DNA of 64,000 bases from Mycobacterium xenopi (lineage in GTDB: Bacteria > Actinomycetota > Actinomycetes > Mycobacteriales > Mycobacteriaceae), in NCBI RefSeq assembly GCF_009936235.1, contig NZ_AP022314.1, forward strand, positions 496,001-560,000. Direction: 5' to 3'. Below, piece after piece: positions 54,359 through 63,835 of this stretch (position 1 is the first letter of the stretch; every line of letters starts with the position of its first letter). Position numbers and translations under genes: made by a program. The notes beneath the pieces were generated by a model that did no database searches, was not told the DNA's origin, and worked only from the letters and a program-made list of their open reading frames with translations.

Positions 54359-54919
54359 CTACGACGGATGCTCGGCCTGCGCCGGGGCCCGCTCCTCCGG
54401 GGTCGTCGAGCCCGCCGAAATGGGGACTATCACGGTCGCGCTCCCCGCCTTCTCGAACGAGAAGCTGAACCGGTAAGTCAGCCCGTTGGTGATTGGTTTG
54501 GCCAGCGCCACAGTGGCCTTGGCGGCGTTCGCGGGCTCGACGGCGTGCAGAGCCTTGACGGCCTGTCCGTCGGGTGTGCCGACCAATAACTTGCCTCCAG
54601 CAGGCAGTCGAGTATCGCCAGTCACGGTCACCGCGCCGATATCGGTAGTGACGCCGACCAGCTTGTCGTCGACATCCGGCGACTGGTTGGTGGCCACGAA
54701 CACCAGGTCCACGGTTTGACCGGGCCGCAGGAAGTCCCCGGTTTGCACCGCCTTGATGTAGACGTTGCGCAGCGCGACGTATTTGACCGAGCCTTCGCCG
54801 CCGTTGACGGCTGACTGCTGTTCCGAGGTCTGTGCGATCTGGCCGCTGCTGCAGCCGGTGAGCATGGCGACGGCGACCAGGCCGGTCGCGGCCAGCACGG
54901 CGGTCCTGACGCGGTTCAC
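54359..54919 (-). CDS. lpqE: Lipoprotein LpqE
   Basis: 186 residues with signal MNRVRTAVLAATGLVAVAML ending in lipobox LTGC. The mature domain (VALRNVYIKAV...LRPGQTVDLVFVATNQSP...LPAGGKLLVG) is a beta-sandwich resembling the DUF461/PCu(A)C copper-chaperone fold, but no Met/His copper ligands are evident. It is exported and lipid-anchored; role unknown. First gene of a minus-strand lpqE-radA-disA unit, divergent from carD. Confidence 0.9.
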   Translation of the reverse strand: MNRVRTAVLAATGLVAVAMLTGCSSGQIAQTSEQQSAVNGGEGSVKYVALRNVYIKAVQTGDFLRPGQTVDLVFVATNQSPDVDDKLVGVTTDIGAVTVTGDTRLPAGGKLLVGTPDGQAVKALHAVEPANAAKATVALAKPITNGLTYRFSFSFEKAGSATVIVPISAGSTTPEERAPAQAEHPS

Positions 54920-55181
54920 TCAATGCCTCCTGCCACGGTTCGACTATGCACAGTAGTAGCACGCTCACCCCGGCGGTAGCGCAGGGCGTCCTAGCAGCCC
55001 AGCGGGGTGTTGACCAGCCCGGCCGGCATTCCACGGGGCTTTCCGATGAGAGGGCCCCTTGCATGAATCCGCGCATCTGTCAAGCCCCAGTTCTCACCTG
55101 CGGTGCCCCTGACCTGCACCGTTGTTCCGCGCGTGTCAAAGGGCCGTGTTAGCATGAAGTAACGAAAGGGGCTCGAATCAG

Positions 55182-55670
55182 ATGATTTTTAAGGTCGGAG
55201 ACACCGTCGTCTATCCACACCACGGTGCTGCGTTGATCGAGGCGATCGAAACCCGAACCATCAAAGGGGAACAAAAGGAATATCTCGTCTTGAAAGTGGC
55301 GCAGGGAGACCTCACCGTTCGAGTGCCCGCCGAGAACGCCGAATACGTCGGCGTCCGCGATGTGGTCGGACAGGAAGGCCTCGACAAGGTTTTCCAGGTG
55401 CTGCGCGCTCCGCACACCGAGGAGCCGACGAACTGGTCGCGCCGCTACAAGGCCAATCTCGAAAAACTCGCGTCCGGCGATGTGAACAAGGTGGCCGAGG
55501 TAGTGCGTGACCTGTGGCGCCGCGACCAAGAGCGCGGTCTCTCGGCGGGCGAGAAACGCATGCTTGCCAAGGCGCGGCAGATCTTGGTCGGTGAATTGGC
55601 CCTGGCCGAGAACACCGACGACGCGAAGGCGGAGACCATCCTCGACGAGGTTTTGGCCGCCGCGTCATAA
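55182..55670 (+). CDS. carD: RNA polymerase-binding transcription factor CarD
   Basis: 162 residues. The N-terminal Tudor-like domain (FKVGDTVVYPHHGAALIEAI) binds the beta subunit. The C-terminal helical domain contains the DNA-wedging Trp near residue 86 (EPTNWSRRYKAN) and RKxxL-type helices LAKARQILVGELALAE. It stabilises open promoter complexes, especially at rRNA promoters, and is essential in mycobacteria. A GGGGC-type leader and a TAGCAT hexamer at 55150 precede it. The ispD/ispF genes follow, apparently as part of the same transcription unit. Confidence 0.97.
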   Translation: MIFKVGDTVVYPHHGAALIEAIETRTIKGEQKEYLVLKVAQGDLTVRVPAENAEYVGVRDVVGQEGLDKVFQVLRAPHTEEPTNWSRRYKANLEKLASGDVNKVAEVVRDLWRRDQERGLSAGEKRMLAKARQILVGELALAENTDDAKAETILDEVLAAAS

Positions 55671-55690
55671 ACGCCCGGGGGGCATGCAGT

Positions 55691-56356
55691 GTGACGGGCA
55701 CGGTAGTCGCGGTGGTCCCGGCTGCAGGCGCGGGGGAGCGGTTAGCCGCCGGTGTCCCGAAGGCATTCTTCCACCTTGACGGGCGTACCTTGGTCGAGCG
55801 CGCCGTCGTCGGTTTACTGGACTCTGGCGTCGTCGACCGGGCGGTGGTCGCGGTGCCACCCGATCGGACCGACCAAGCCAAGTTGATACTCGGACACCTG
55901 GCAACCGTCGTGGCCGGAGGCGCGAACCGCAGCCAATCGGTCAGCCTGGCGTTGGCCGCCGCGGGCGAGCCCGACTTCGTGCTGGTGCACGACGCCGCGC
56001 GAGCGCTGACACCGCCGCAGTTGGTGATGCGCGTAGTCGAGGCGCTGCGCGCCGGGCACCCGGCGGTGGTGCCGGCATTGCCCGTGCCGGACACGATCAA
56101 GGCCGTCGACGCCGACGGTGTGGTGCTGGGAACGCCGGAGCGGGCGGGCCTGCGGGCAGTGCAGACCCCGCAGGGCTTTGCCACCGAGCTGTTGCTACGG
56201 GCGTATCAGCGCGCCGAGGGCGGCGATTTCACCGACGACGCCTCGGTCGTCGAGCACGTCGGCGCCCAGGTCCAGGTGATCGACGGAGACCCGTTGGCGT
56301 TCAAGATCACCACCGCCCTCGACTTGTTGTTGGCCAAGGCGATCGTGAGCCGGTGA
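55691..56356 (+). CDS. ispD: 2-C-methyl-D-erythritol 4-phosphate cytidylyltransferase
   Basis: 221 residues from a GTG. Nucleotide-binding VVPAAGAGERLAAGVPKAF (residues 6-24), VHDAARALTPP near 100, VPDTIKAV and VQTPQGF near 160, and DDASVVEHVG are all in place. It makes CDP-methylerythritol in the MEP isoprenoid pathway. Slightly shorter than Rv3582c because an insertion in the middle is missing. ispF starts on its stop (GTGA), so they are coupled. Confidence 0.96.
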   Translation: MTGTVVAVVPAAGAGERLAAGVPKAFFHLDGRTLVERAVVGLLDSGVVDRAVVAVPPDRTDQAKLILGHLATVVAGGANRSQSVSLALAAAGEPDFVLVHDAARALTPPQLVMRVVEALRAGHPAVVPALPVPDTIKAVDADGVVLGTPERAGLRAVQTPQGFATELLLRAYQRAEGGDFTDDASVVEHVGAQVQVIDGDPLAFKITTALDLLLAKAIVSR

Positions 56357-56838
56357 GCCTGCTGCCGCGCATCGGACTGGGCACCGATGTACACCCCATC
56401 GAACCAGGGCGGCCGTGTTGGCTGCTCGGCCTGCTGTTTCCCGACGTCGACGGTTGCGCCGGACATTCGGACGGCGACGTGGCCGCACATGCGCTTTGCG
56501 ATGCTTTGCTGTCGGCGGCGGGCCTCGGCGATATCGGTGAGGTGTTCGGGGTCGACGACCCCCGCTGGCGCGGCGTCAGCGGCACCGGCATGCTCGGCCA
56601 CGTCCGCGACCTGCTCACCGCCAACGGCTACCAGGTCGGCAACGCCGCCGTGCAGGTGATCGGCGACCGACCCAAAGTGGGTCCCCGCCGCGCCGAGGCG
56701 CAGGAGTTGCTGTCGGGGTTGCTGGGGGCGCCGGTGTCGGTGTCGGCCACCACCACCGACGGGCTGGGCCTGACCGGGCGAGGGGAAGGCCTGGCCGCGG
56801 TCGCGACCGCGCTGGTCTTCCGGCGAGCAGAAGCGTAA
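56353..56838 (+). CDS. ispF: 2-C-methyl-D-erythritol 2,4-cyclodiphosphate synthase
   Basis: 161 residues. Metal and substrate motifs are GLGTDVHPIEPG (metal Asp/His near 9-12), GHSDGDVAAHALCDALLSAA near 39-58 and TTTDGLGLTGRGEGLAAVA at the end. It cyclises CDP-ME-2-phosphate in the MEP pathway. Coupled to ispD; cysS follows after 69 bases. Confidence 0.97.
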   Translation: MSLLPRIGLGTDVHPIEPGRPCWLLGLLFPDVDGCAGHSDGDVAAHALCDALLSAAGLGDIGEVFGVDDPRWRGVSGTGMLGHVRDLLTANGYQVGNAAVQVIGDRPKVGPRRAEAQELLSGLLGAPVSVSATTTDGLGLTGRGEGLAAVATALVFRRAEA

Positions 56839-56907
56839 GCCCCTTTCCGTGGGCACGGACCCGGCGAACACGGCTGCGGCGCGAATAGCCCGGTAAGCTG
56901 GCACGTC

Positions 56908-58317
56908 GTGACCGATCGCGCCCAGCTGCGGCTTCACGACACGGCGAGCGGTGCCGTGCGTGATTTCATTCCGCTGCGGCCCAGGCACGTCTCCATCTAC
57001 CTGTGCGGCGCCACCGTTCAGGGCCTGCCGCACATCGGGCACGTCCGCAGCGCCGTGGCCTTCGACATACTGCGCCGTTGGCTGATCGCCCGGGGATACG
57101 ACGTGGCATTTATCCGCAACGTGACCGATATCGACGACAAGATCCTCAACAAGGCCGCCGCTGCTGGCCGGCCATGGTGGGAGTGGGCCGCCACCTACGA
57201 GCGTGAGTTCACCGCCGCCTACGACGCGCTGGGCGTGTTGCCCCCGTCGGCGGAACCCCGCGCCACCGGGCACATCACCCAGATGGTCGAGCTGATCGAG
57301 CGGTTGATCGACAGCGGTCATGCCTACCCGGGCAACGGCGATGTCTACTTCGACGTGCTGAGCTACCCCGAATACGGACGGTTGTCAGGGCACAGGATCG
57401 AGGACGTCCATCAGGGCGAGGGAGCCGCTCCCGGCAAACGCGATCAGCGCGACTTCACCCTCTGGAAGGCCGCCAAGCCCGGTGAGCCGTCTTGGCCTAC
57501 ACCGTGGGGCCGGGGGCGTCCCGGCTGGCACCTGGAATGCTCCGCGATGGCCCGCACCTACCTCGGCTCGGAGTTCGACATCCATTGCGGAGGAATGGAT
57601 TTGGTGTTCCCGCACCACGAGAACGAAATTGCGCAGAGCCGTGCCGCAGGTGACGGGTTCGCCCGCTACTGGCTGCACAACGGCTGGGTCACCATGGGCG
57701 GGGAGAAGATGAGCAAGTCGCTGGGCAACGTGTTGTCCATCCCGGCCATGCTGGAACGGGTCCGGCCCGCCGAACTGCGCTACTACCTGGGCAGCGCCCA
57801 CTACCGCTCGATGCTGGAATTCTCCGAAACTGCACTGCAGGACGCGGTCAATGCCTACGTCGGGATCGAGGATTTCCTGCATCGCGTGCGACGCAGGGTT
57901 GGCGCCGTGGTTCCGGGTTGCTGGACTCCCCGGTTCGCGCAGGCGCTCGACGACGACCTTTCGGTTCCGATCGCGCTGGCCGAGATTCACCACGCGCGCA
58001 CCGAAGGCAACCGGGCTCTCGACGCGGGCGACCACGATGTCGCCCTGGCCAAGGCCAGCGCAATCCGCGCAATGATGGGCATCCTCGGCTGCGATCCGCT
58101 CGACGAGCGTTGGGACTCTCGCGACGAGACGTCGGCCGCGCTGACCGCCCTGGACGTGCTGGTGCAGGCCGAACTGCAGCGGCGGGAAAGGGCCCGCGAG
58201 CAACGAAACTGGGCGCTGGCCGATGAAATTCGTGACCGGCTCAAGCAAGCCGGGATCGAGGTGACCGATACCGCCGACGGTCCGCAGTGGTCACTGGTCG
58301 GCAATGACAACAAGTGA
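56908..58317 (+). CDS. cysS: Cysteinyl-tRNA synthetase
   Basis: 469 residues from a GTG. Class I signatures are PHIGHVRSAVAFD (HIGH) and GGEKMSKSLGN (KMSKS); zinc ligands are in LCGATVQ, CSAMARTYLG and GMDLVFPHHENE. It charges tRNA-Cys. It is distinct from the mycothiol enzyme MshC, which is shorter. Its TGA is shared with the ATG of the methyltransferase that follows (GTGATG). Confidence 0.97.
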   Translation: MTDRAQLRLHDTASGAVRDFIPLRPRHVSIYLCGATVQGLPHIGHVRSAVAFDILRRWLIARGYDVAFIRNVTDIDDKILNKAAAAGRPWWEWAATYEREFTAAYDALGVLPPSAEPRATGHITQMVELIERLIDSGHAYPGNGDVYFDVLSYPEYGRLSGHRIEDVHQGEGAAPGKRDQRDFTLWKAAKPGEPSWPTPWGRGRPGWHLECSAMARTYLGSEFDIHCGGMDLVFPHHENEIAQSRAAGDGFARYWLHNGWVTMGGEKMSKSLGNVLSIPAMLERVRPAELRYYLGSAHYRSMLEFSETALQDAVNAYVGIEDFLHRVRRRVGAVVPGCWTPRFAQALDDDLSVPIALAEIHHARTEGNRALDAGDHDVALAKASAIRAMMGILGCDPLDERWDSRDETSAALTALDVLVQAELQRRERAREQRNWALADEIRDRLKQAGIEVTDTADGPQWSLVGNDNK

Positions 58318-59246
58318 TGGCCGGTAACTCGCGGCGCCGCGGGGCGGTGCGCAAACCCGGCACCAAGAAAGCCCGCACCGTCGGCTCGGGCGGACAGCGC
58401 CGCCGCGGCCTGGAGGGACGCGGCCCCACCCCGCCGGCGCACATGCGCCCGTATCATCCCGCCGCCAAAAGAGCCAAGTCGCAACCACGTAAGCCGGCCA
58501 AACCCGGCGACGACACCGAGGTGGTGCTTGGCCGCAACCCGGTGCTGGAATGCCTGCGCGCAGGCGTACCCGCGACCGCGCTCTACGTCGCGCTCGGCAC
58601 CGAGGCCGACGAACGGCTGACCGAATCCATAAGACTGGCAGCCGATTCGGGCATCGCAATTTTGGAGGTGCCGCGCACAGACCTGGACCGCATCACGACC
58701 AACGGGCTGCATCAGGGCATCGCGTTACAGGTCCCGCCCTACCGCTATGCCCACCCCGACGACTTGCTCGCCGCCGCGATGGAGTCACCGCCGGCGCTGC
58801 TGGTCGCGTTGGACAACATCTCCGATCCGCGCAACCTGGGCGCGGTCGTGCGCTCGGTGGCGGCGTTCGCCGGGCATGGTGTGCTGATCCCGCGGCGGCG
58901 CTCCGCGGCGGTGACGGCGGTGGCGTGGCGGACCAGTGCCGGTGCCGCGGCCCGTGTTCCGGTGGCACGTGCTGCGAATCTAACTCGGACACTGAAGGAT
59001 TGGGCTGACCGCGGGCTACGGGTAATCGGGTTGGACGCCGGCGGAGCTACGACTATCGACGAGCTGGACGGCACCGACCCGTTGGTTGTCGTCGTGGGTT
59101 CGGAAGGCAAGGGTCTGTCCCGGCTGGTGCGGCAGACCTGCGATGAGGTGGTGTCCATCCCGATGGCCGGCCCCGCCGAGTCGCTGAATGCCTCGGTGGC
59201 CGCCGGTGTGGTGCTCGCCGAAATCGCCCGCCAGCGCCGCAGATAG
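58317..59246 (+). CDS. SpoU/TrmH-family RNA 2'-O-methyltransferase (RlmB-like, Rv3579c-like)
   Basis: 309 residues. A basic N-terminus (RRRGAVRKPGTKKARTV) precedes a substrate-binding subdomain (VLGRNPVLECLRAG). SPOUT motifs follow: motif 1 ALDNISDPRNLGAVVRS, motif 2 VVVGSEGKGLSRLVR and motif 3 IPMAGPAESLNASVAAGVVL, forming the knotted SAM site. It most likely methylates a guanosine ribose in 23S rRNA, as RlmB does, but a tRNA target cannot be excluded. Coupled to cysS. Confidence 0.92.
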   Translation: MAGNSRRRGAVRKPGTKKARTVGSGGQRRRGLEGRGPTPPAHMRPYHPAAKRAKSQPRKPAKPGDDTEVVLGRNPVLECLRAGVPATALYVALGTEADERLTESIRLAADSGIAILEVPRTDLDRITTNGLHQGIALQVPPYRYAHPDDLLAAAMESPPALLVALDNISDPRNLGAVVRSVAAFAGHGVLIPRRRSAAVTAVAWRTSAGAAARVPVARAANLTRTLKDWADRGLRVIGLDAGGATTIDELDGTDPLVVVVGSEGKGLSRLVRQTCDEVVSIPMAGPAESLNASVAAGVVLAEIARQRRR

Positions 59247-59256
59247 CCTCGCTGCC

Positions 59257-60245
59257 ATGCTGGCCCGGTTCGGCGCGTTCCTGCTGGCGGTGGCGGTCGC
59301 ACTGGGCGCTCCGAAGCCGGCGGCAGCCGCACCGGCCGCCGGCTTCGATGTGGTGGCGCATCGCGGCGGTGCCGGTGAGACGACCGAGGAATCGCTGCGC
59401 GCGTTCGCCAAATCACTTGAGCTTGGGGTTAGCACACTGGAATTCGACATTGGCATCACCAAGGACCATCAACCTGTGGTGTGGCACGACGCGACGATCG
59501 AGCCCAGCAAGTGCGCCGACACCGCGCCGGCGTTCACCGGCGACCCGCAATATCCCTACGTCGGAAAGCTGGTGCACGAACTCACCTTGGCGCAAATCCG
59601 CATGCTTGACTGCGGCAAACTGCTCAGCGAGTTCCCGAATGCGGAAGTTGTGTGGGGCAACAAGATCGCAACCCTGCCTGATGTCTTCGCGCTGACCGGA
59701 TCCTATCGAGCCGACGTGCGCTACGACATCGAAACCAAGGTCGACGCTGCCGATCCGGCGAGAACGGCCGGGCCCGCAGGAATTTGTCGACGTGATATTG
59801 GCGGCGGTCAGGGCCGCGGGCAAGGCCGGGCCGGGTGGAGATCGAGAGCTTCGACTGGCGGACATTGCCAATGGTGCGTCAAGCCGAGCCGTCGATTCCG
59901 TTGGTGGCGTTGTGGAACGAGGCGACCTGGACGCCGGGTTCGGTGTGGCTGGCGGGCATCAACCCAGCCGTTGTCGGCGATCCGATCGTCGGCGCCAAGA
60001 TCGTCGGTGCCGACATCGTCTCACCCGACTACGAAGTTGTCGACGAAGCATTCGTGAATCGGGCGCACGCGTTGGGGCTCAAGGTCATCCCGGCTACGGT
60101 CAACGACGCCGAGACGATGCGGGCCCAGATCGCCGCCGGTGCCGACGGCATCGTCACCGACTATCCCACGCTGCTGCGCAGGATGCTGGCCGAGCTGGCA
60201 ATGCCGTTGCCGCCCGCGTACCACCGCTGGTCAAACCCCCAATAG
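59257..60245 (+). pseudogene. Secreted glycerophosphodiester phosphodiesterase, two frameshifts
   Basis: An ATG at 59257 opens a signal peptide (MLARFGAFLLAVAVALGAPK to AAAAPA). The GDPD domain follows with VVAHRGGAGETTEESLRAF, LEFDIGITKDHQPVVWHD and the metal-binding Glu/Asp/His. After VDAADPARTAGP the frame is lost. The lost frame can be followed as QEFVDVILAAVRAAGKAG for 18 codons, and a third frame then gives VEIESFDWRTLPMV to the stop at 60245. Removing one C from CCC at 59773 and one G from GGG at 59828 restores a single reading of about 328 residues. It would cleave deacylated phospholipid head groups outside the cell. It overlaps the arsB2 end by 15 bases. Confidence 0.75.
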
Positions 60246-61475
60246 CCGCACGCTGAGCCACAGCGCCAGCACCGACGTCACCAACGCCGTGGGCACGGTG
60301 CACAGCCCCAGCCGCGTGTACTCGCCGACACTGGCCGGCACGTCATACCTGCGAAGAACCCTGCGCCACAATAGGTTCGACAGCGAGCCAGCATAGGTCA
60401 GGTTGGGACCGATGTTGACCCCGAGTAGCACCGCCAAGATCGCCGCCGGCCCGCTGGTCGCGGCCAGCGGCAGCAGCACCAGCGTCGCCGGCAGGTTGTT
60501 GACGATGTTGGCCAACGCGGCGGCAGCCGCAGCGATACCAAGCAACGCGAGCAACCCACAGCCGGTGGGGATCAGCGCACACATGCGACTGGCCAGGCCG
60601 TTGAGCATGACTGCCTGCACCACAACGCCCAGCGCCAGCACGAACACCAAGAACGGCACGTTGACCGCGCGCACGATCTCCACCGCCGAGGTGCGCCGAT
60701 GGCGCAGGCTTCGCGCAGCCAGGACCGCAGCTCCGGCAAGCGCTGCCCACGCGGGCGCGACGCCGGCGGCTTCGGCGATCGCGAAGCCCGCCAGCGTCAG
60801 CGCCACCACCAGCAACACGAACACGGGCAGCTGTGGTGGTGGGCCGACCTCGTGGCGGTCGGGCACCACACGCAGATCAGCCGCAAAAAACCAGCGGAAC
60901 ACGACGTACACGGTGGCCACCGCAGCCACCCACGGCAATGCCATCACCAGCGTGAACTTGATGAACGACAGGTCAGCGACGTGAAACGCCAGCAGGTTGG
61001 TCAGGTTCGACACCGGAAGCAGCAGCGAGGCGGCATTGGCCAAATGAGCGCTGGCGTAGGCGTGCGGGCGCACCGGTGCCCGCAGCCAGCGCACCGTGGC
61101 CAGCACCACCGGCGTCAACAACACCACGGTGGCGTCCAAGCTCAGCACCGCGGTGATAATCGCGGCGATCGCAAACACCTGCCGCAGCAGATGCCGCGAC
61201 GGCCCGGCATGCGCCCGGGCCATCGCCGCCCCGGCGGCCTCGAACAGCCCCTCGTCGTCGCACAGTTTGGCCAGCACCAGCACCGCGCCCAGGAACGCGA
61301 CAACCCGCAGCAGCCGTGCGGCCTCGGCTGCGGCCTCATGCGCGGAGATCGCGCCGACCAGGATCAGCACGACGGCGGCCGGGACCGCGGCGAAGGCCTC
61401 AGGCCAGCCGCGTGGGCGCGCGACCGCGAAGCCCAGGACGACGGCAAGCAACACCAGGGCGAGAATCAGTGTCAA
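60231..61475 (-). CDS. arsB2: ArsB/SLC13-type anion transporter (Rv3578-like)
   Basis: 414 residues, likely from the TTG at 61475. About 11 membrane helices. The ion-transporter signature regions are DATVVLLTPVVLATVRW near 115, NLTNLLAFHVAD near 157, ANIVNNLPATLVLLPLA near 317 and VNIGPNLTYAGSLSNLLW near 357. It is annotated as an arsenical pump in M. tuberculosis, yet no ArsA or arsR lies beside it, so arsenite or another anion remains open. The MBL-fold gene ends three bases upstream, giving a probable two-gene operon. Confidence 0.85.
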   Translation of the reverse strand: MTLILALVLLAVVLGFAVARPRGWPEAFAAVPAAVVLILVGAISAHEAAAEAARLLRVVAFLGAVLVLAKLCDDEGLFEAAGAAMARAHAGPSRHLLRQVFAIAAIITAVLSLDATVVLLTPVVLATVRWLRAPVRPHAYASAHLANAASLLLPVSNLTNLLAFHVADLSFIKFTLVMALPWVAAVATVYVVFRWFFAADLRVVPDRHEVGPPPQLPVFVLLVVALTLAGFAIAEAAGVAPAWAALAGAAVLAARSLRHRRTSAVEIVRAVNVPFLVFVLALGVVVQAVMLNGLASRMCALIPTGCGLLALLGIAAAAAALANIVNNLPATLVLLPLAATSGPAAILAVLLGVNIGPNLTYAGSLSNLLWRRVLRRYDVPASVGEYTRLGLCTVPTALVTSVLALWLSVRLLGV

Positions 61476-61478
61476 CGT

Positions 61479-62405
61479 TCAGGTCCACGGATCCTCGCGG
61501 CGCCACACCGTCGGCAAATGCAGCGCAACCTCGTCCCGCGCGGCCAACTCACCCAAGATGCGCAGAGACGCGTCCAGGTCGTCAGCCATATACGGCAAAG
61601 CCCGCAACGGTTTTGACAGCGGGCGGAAGAAGTCGTCCCAGTGGATCAGCACCACGCGGCGCGCGCCCACCGCGCGCACGGTCTGCGACCAGTAGTCGAG
61701 CAGATACGACCTGGGCAGCACGCCGAGCTGTCCCACCCCGAGGTAGACGACCTCGGCGTGCTGGCCGACCAGTGCGCCTTGCACAAACCCCGCGCTGCCC
61801 TGGATCAACAACCGTCGGCCCGACGGGCGGTGATGGACCAGCATCGACCACGCCTCCCCACACCGGAAGGCCGACGCCTTCACCGGCGGTCGCAGCGGTG
61901 TCGCGATCACACCGGGAAACCGGTCGGGCGGAGAATGACGCGACTTCACCAGCGTTATGTCATAGGCGCCCAACGAGATTGGCTCGCCCGAGGCCGCGAC
62001 CACCAACCGGTCTTCGGGAAGGCCGTATCCGCGCCCGATATTGGCCGCCGACTCGCCACCCACCAGCCGAGCACCCGTGGCATCGGCGACCAGCGCCGAG
62101 TCCAGCGCGTGATCAATGTGGGTGTGCACCGGGATGACGGCCGCCAGCCGCGACACGTTGGCGCGGGCCAGGCAGCCGTAGACGCGGGCCGGCGACGGCG
62201 ACACCCCGCGCAGCGCTACCCGGGCCAAGCCGGGACGAGAAAAGTAGCCGTCGGTCATCAGCGCGGAGGTGCCGTCGTCGAGCAGCAGCGTCGTCACGCC
62301 CAGCCACGTAACAGACAGGGGCGCATCAGGTTTTGCCGCGGGTACGTCGAATCTGTCGGAGTAGCGGGCGATGTTCGGCCGCCTCGGCTTGAGCCGCATC
62401 AGCAA
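61479..62405 (-). CDS. Metallo-beta-lactamase-fold hydrolase (Rv3577-like)
   Basis: 308 residues. The metal motif HxHxDH reads HTHIDH in PVHTHIDHALDS near 113. Further ligands probably come from KSRHSPPDRFPG near 177 and LIHWDDFFRP near 268. The N-terminus LSVTWLGVTTLLLDDGTSAL is typical of this fold. It resembles UlaG/RomA-like cytosolic hydrolases more than beta-lactamases; no signal peptide is seen. Substrate unknown. It overlaps the end of pxpA by seven bases and runs into arsB2. Confidence 0.86.
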   Translation of the reverse strand: MLMRLKPRRPNIARYSDRFDVPAAKPDAPLSVTWLGVTTLLLDDGTSALMTDGYFSRPGLARVALRGVSPSPARVYGCLARANVSRLAAVIPVHTHIDHALDSALVADATGARLVGGESAANIGRGYGLPEDRLVVAASGEPISLGAYDITLVKSRHSPPDRFPGVIATPLRPPVKASAFRCGEAWSMLVHHRPSGRRLLIQGSAGFVQGALVGQHAEVVYLGVGQLGVLPRSYLLDYWSQTVRAVGARRVVLIHWDDFFRPLSKPLRALPYMADDLDASLRILGELAARDEVALHLPTVWRREDPWT

Positions 62406-63157
62406 AAGGCCTTCACGTCCACACCGCTGGCCTTCAAGTTATCCCTCACCGCTGAGGCGATCTGCACCGCACCCGGCGAATCACCATGCACGCAAACCGA
62501 TTCCACGCTGATCGGGATCGTGGAGCCGTCGACAGCGGTGACCCGGCCCGATGTCACCATGCTCAGCACCCGCTCGGTGATGGCAGCCGGATCATGAAGC
62601 ACCGCACCGGGGTGCCGGCGGGACACCAGCTGGCCATCCGGCCGGTAGGCACGATCAGCGAAAGCTTCCGGCACAGTGCGCAAACCACGTGCCTGCGCTT
62701 CGTCGAAAAACGCCGAGCCGGCCAGGCCTAGCACCGGCAAGCCGGCGTCGACAACGCGCACTGCTTCGGCCACAGCGGCGGCCTGGTCACGGTGGGTCAC
62801 GATCGTGTTGTACAGCGCCCCATGGGGTTTCACGTAGCGGACCGCTGAGCCCGCAACCTGCGCGATGGCCTGCAACGCCCCTATCTGGTAGACGACGTCG
62901 GCGAGCAGATCGTCGGCGGAGACGTCAATGAACCGCCTGCCGAACCCGGCCAGGTCCCGGTAGCCTACTTGCGCGCCGATCCGCACACCCCGTTCGGCAG
63001 CTGCCCGGCAAACCCGCAGCAGGCCCGCTGGGTCCCCGGCGTGGAAACCACACGCGATGTTGGCGCTGGTGACGATGCCGAGCATGGCGTCGTCGTCGCC
63101 GAGCCGCCACACGCCGAAGCCCTCACCCAGGTCGGCGTTGAGGTCCACCGCCACCAC
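62399..63157 (-). CDS. pxpA: 5-oxoprolinase subunit A (LamB/YcsF family)
   Basis: 252 residues, MVAVDLNADLGEGFGVWRLG with the conserved DLNADLGE and ANIACGFHAGDP (NIACGFHAG) near 33-44, then QVGYRDLAGFGRRF, VKPHGALYNTIV and DRAYRPDGQLVSR. In other bacteria PxpA acts with PxpB and PxpC to hydrolyse pyroglutamate using ATP; neither partner is nearby, so they must be elsewhere or the protein works alone. Not at this place in M. tuberculosis. It starts a minus-strand unit with the MBL-fold gene and arsB2. Confidence 0.92.
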   Translation of the reverse strand: MVAVDLNADLGEGFGVWRLGDDDAMLGIVTSANIACGFHAGDPAGLLRVCRAAAERGVRIGAQVGYRDLAGFGRRFIDVSADDLLADVVYQIGALQAIAQVAGSAVRYVKPHGALYNTIVTHRDQAAAVAEAVRVVDAGLPVLGLAGSAFFDEAQARGLRTVPEAFADRAYRPDGQLVSRRHPGAVLHDPAAITERVLSMVTSGRVTAVDGSTIPISVESVCVHGDSPGAVQIASAVRDNLKASGVDVKAFC

Positions 63158-63232
63158 GGAACCCGAGCCTAAGCGATCTCCCGACGACCCGCCGCGGCTA
63201 GCCGATTCCGTTAAGGCCCTGCCGGCCGGATG

Positions 63233-63835
63233 TCAGCTTTTGGCGTGCTCCTCGCCGAGCAGAAGCCGCACCGCCAGGTCCAGCCGCTTGCTGACGTCGG
63301 TGGCCGACGCGCGCCGGGTCAGCCACGCAAGCAGGTTGGACAGCCACACATCCGAGATCACCCGGGCGATGTGGTACTGGTCCTCGGTCGGTTCACCGTC
63401 GGCCATGGCCCGGGCGAACATCGAATCGATCAGTTTCTCGACGTGATCAACCTCACCCGCCGCGGAGGCGTCGGCGAACACATAGGCGCGGGTCATCGCC
63501 TCGGTCAGCAGCGGGTTGCGCTGCATGGCGCGGTTGAGTTTGCTGACCATGAAGTTCAGCCGCTGATACGGCGTGCCGCCGGGCAGCGTGGAGCGGTCGG
63601 TCTTGGCGTCGATGCGCTCGAACTCTCGACCCAGCGCCGAGACCAGCAGATGCACCTTCGACGGGAAATACCGGTACAAAGTGCCCACCGCGACGTCGGC
63701 TCGGTCGGCCACCGCCCGCATCTGAACCGCCTCGTAGCCGCCCTTGGAGGCGATGGCCATCGTCGCGTCCAGGATCCGCTTGCGCCGCTCGCGCTGTGCC
63801 TCGGAGCCCAGCTCGGATTCAGCCAGGACCGCCAC
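63233..63835 (-). CDS. kstR: TetR-family cholesterol-catabolism repressor KstR
   Basis: 200 residues from the GTG at 63835, which has GAGG eight bases upstream and matches the M. tuberculosis start; ATGs at 63841 and 63913 are in frame. The helix-turn-helix is RKRILDATMAIASKGGYEAV with MRAVADRADVAVGTLYRYFP. The ligand domain (LNFMVSKLNRAMQRNPLLTE, AYVFADASAAGEVDHVEKLI) is almost identical to Rv3574. It represses the sterol-degradation regulon and is released by a CoA thioester of a cholesterol breakdown product. The promoter lies mostly beyond the window. Confidence 0.95.
   Translation of the reverse strand: MAVLAESELGSEAQRERRKRILDATMAIASKGGYEAVQMRAVADRADVAVGTLYRYFPSKVHLLVSALGREFERIDAKTDRSTLPGGTPYQRLNFMVSKLNRAMQRNPLLTEAMTRAYVFADASAAGEVDHVEKLIDSMFARAMADGEPTEDQYHIARVISDVWLSNLLAWLTRRASATDVSKRLDLAVRLLLGEEHAKS

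Noticed and set aside
55110..55181. A sigma-70-type promoter for carD
   Set aside because: A TAGCAT hexamer at 55150 looks like a -10 element, but no -35 match occurs at proper spacing, so it is mentioned only in the carD entry.
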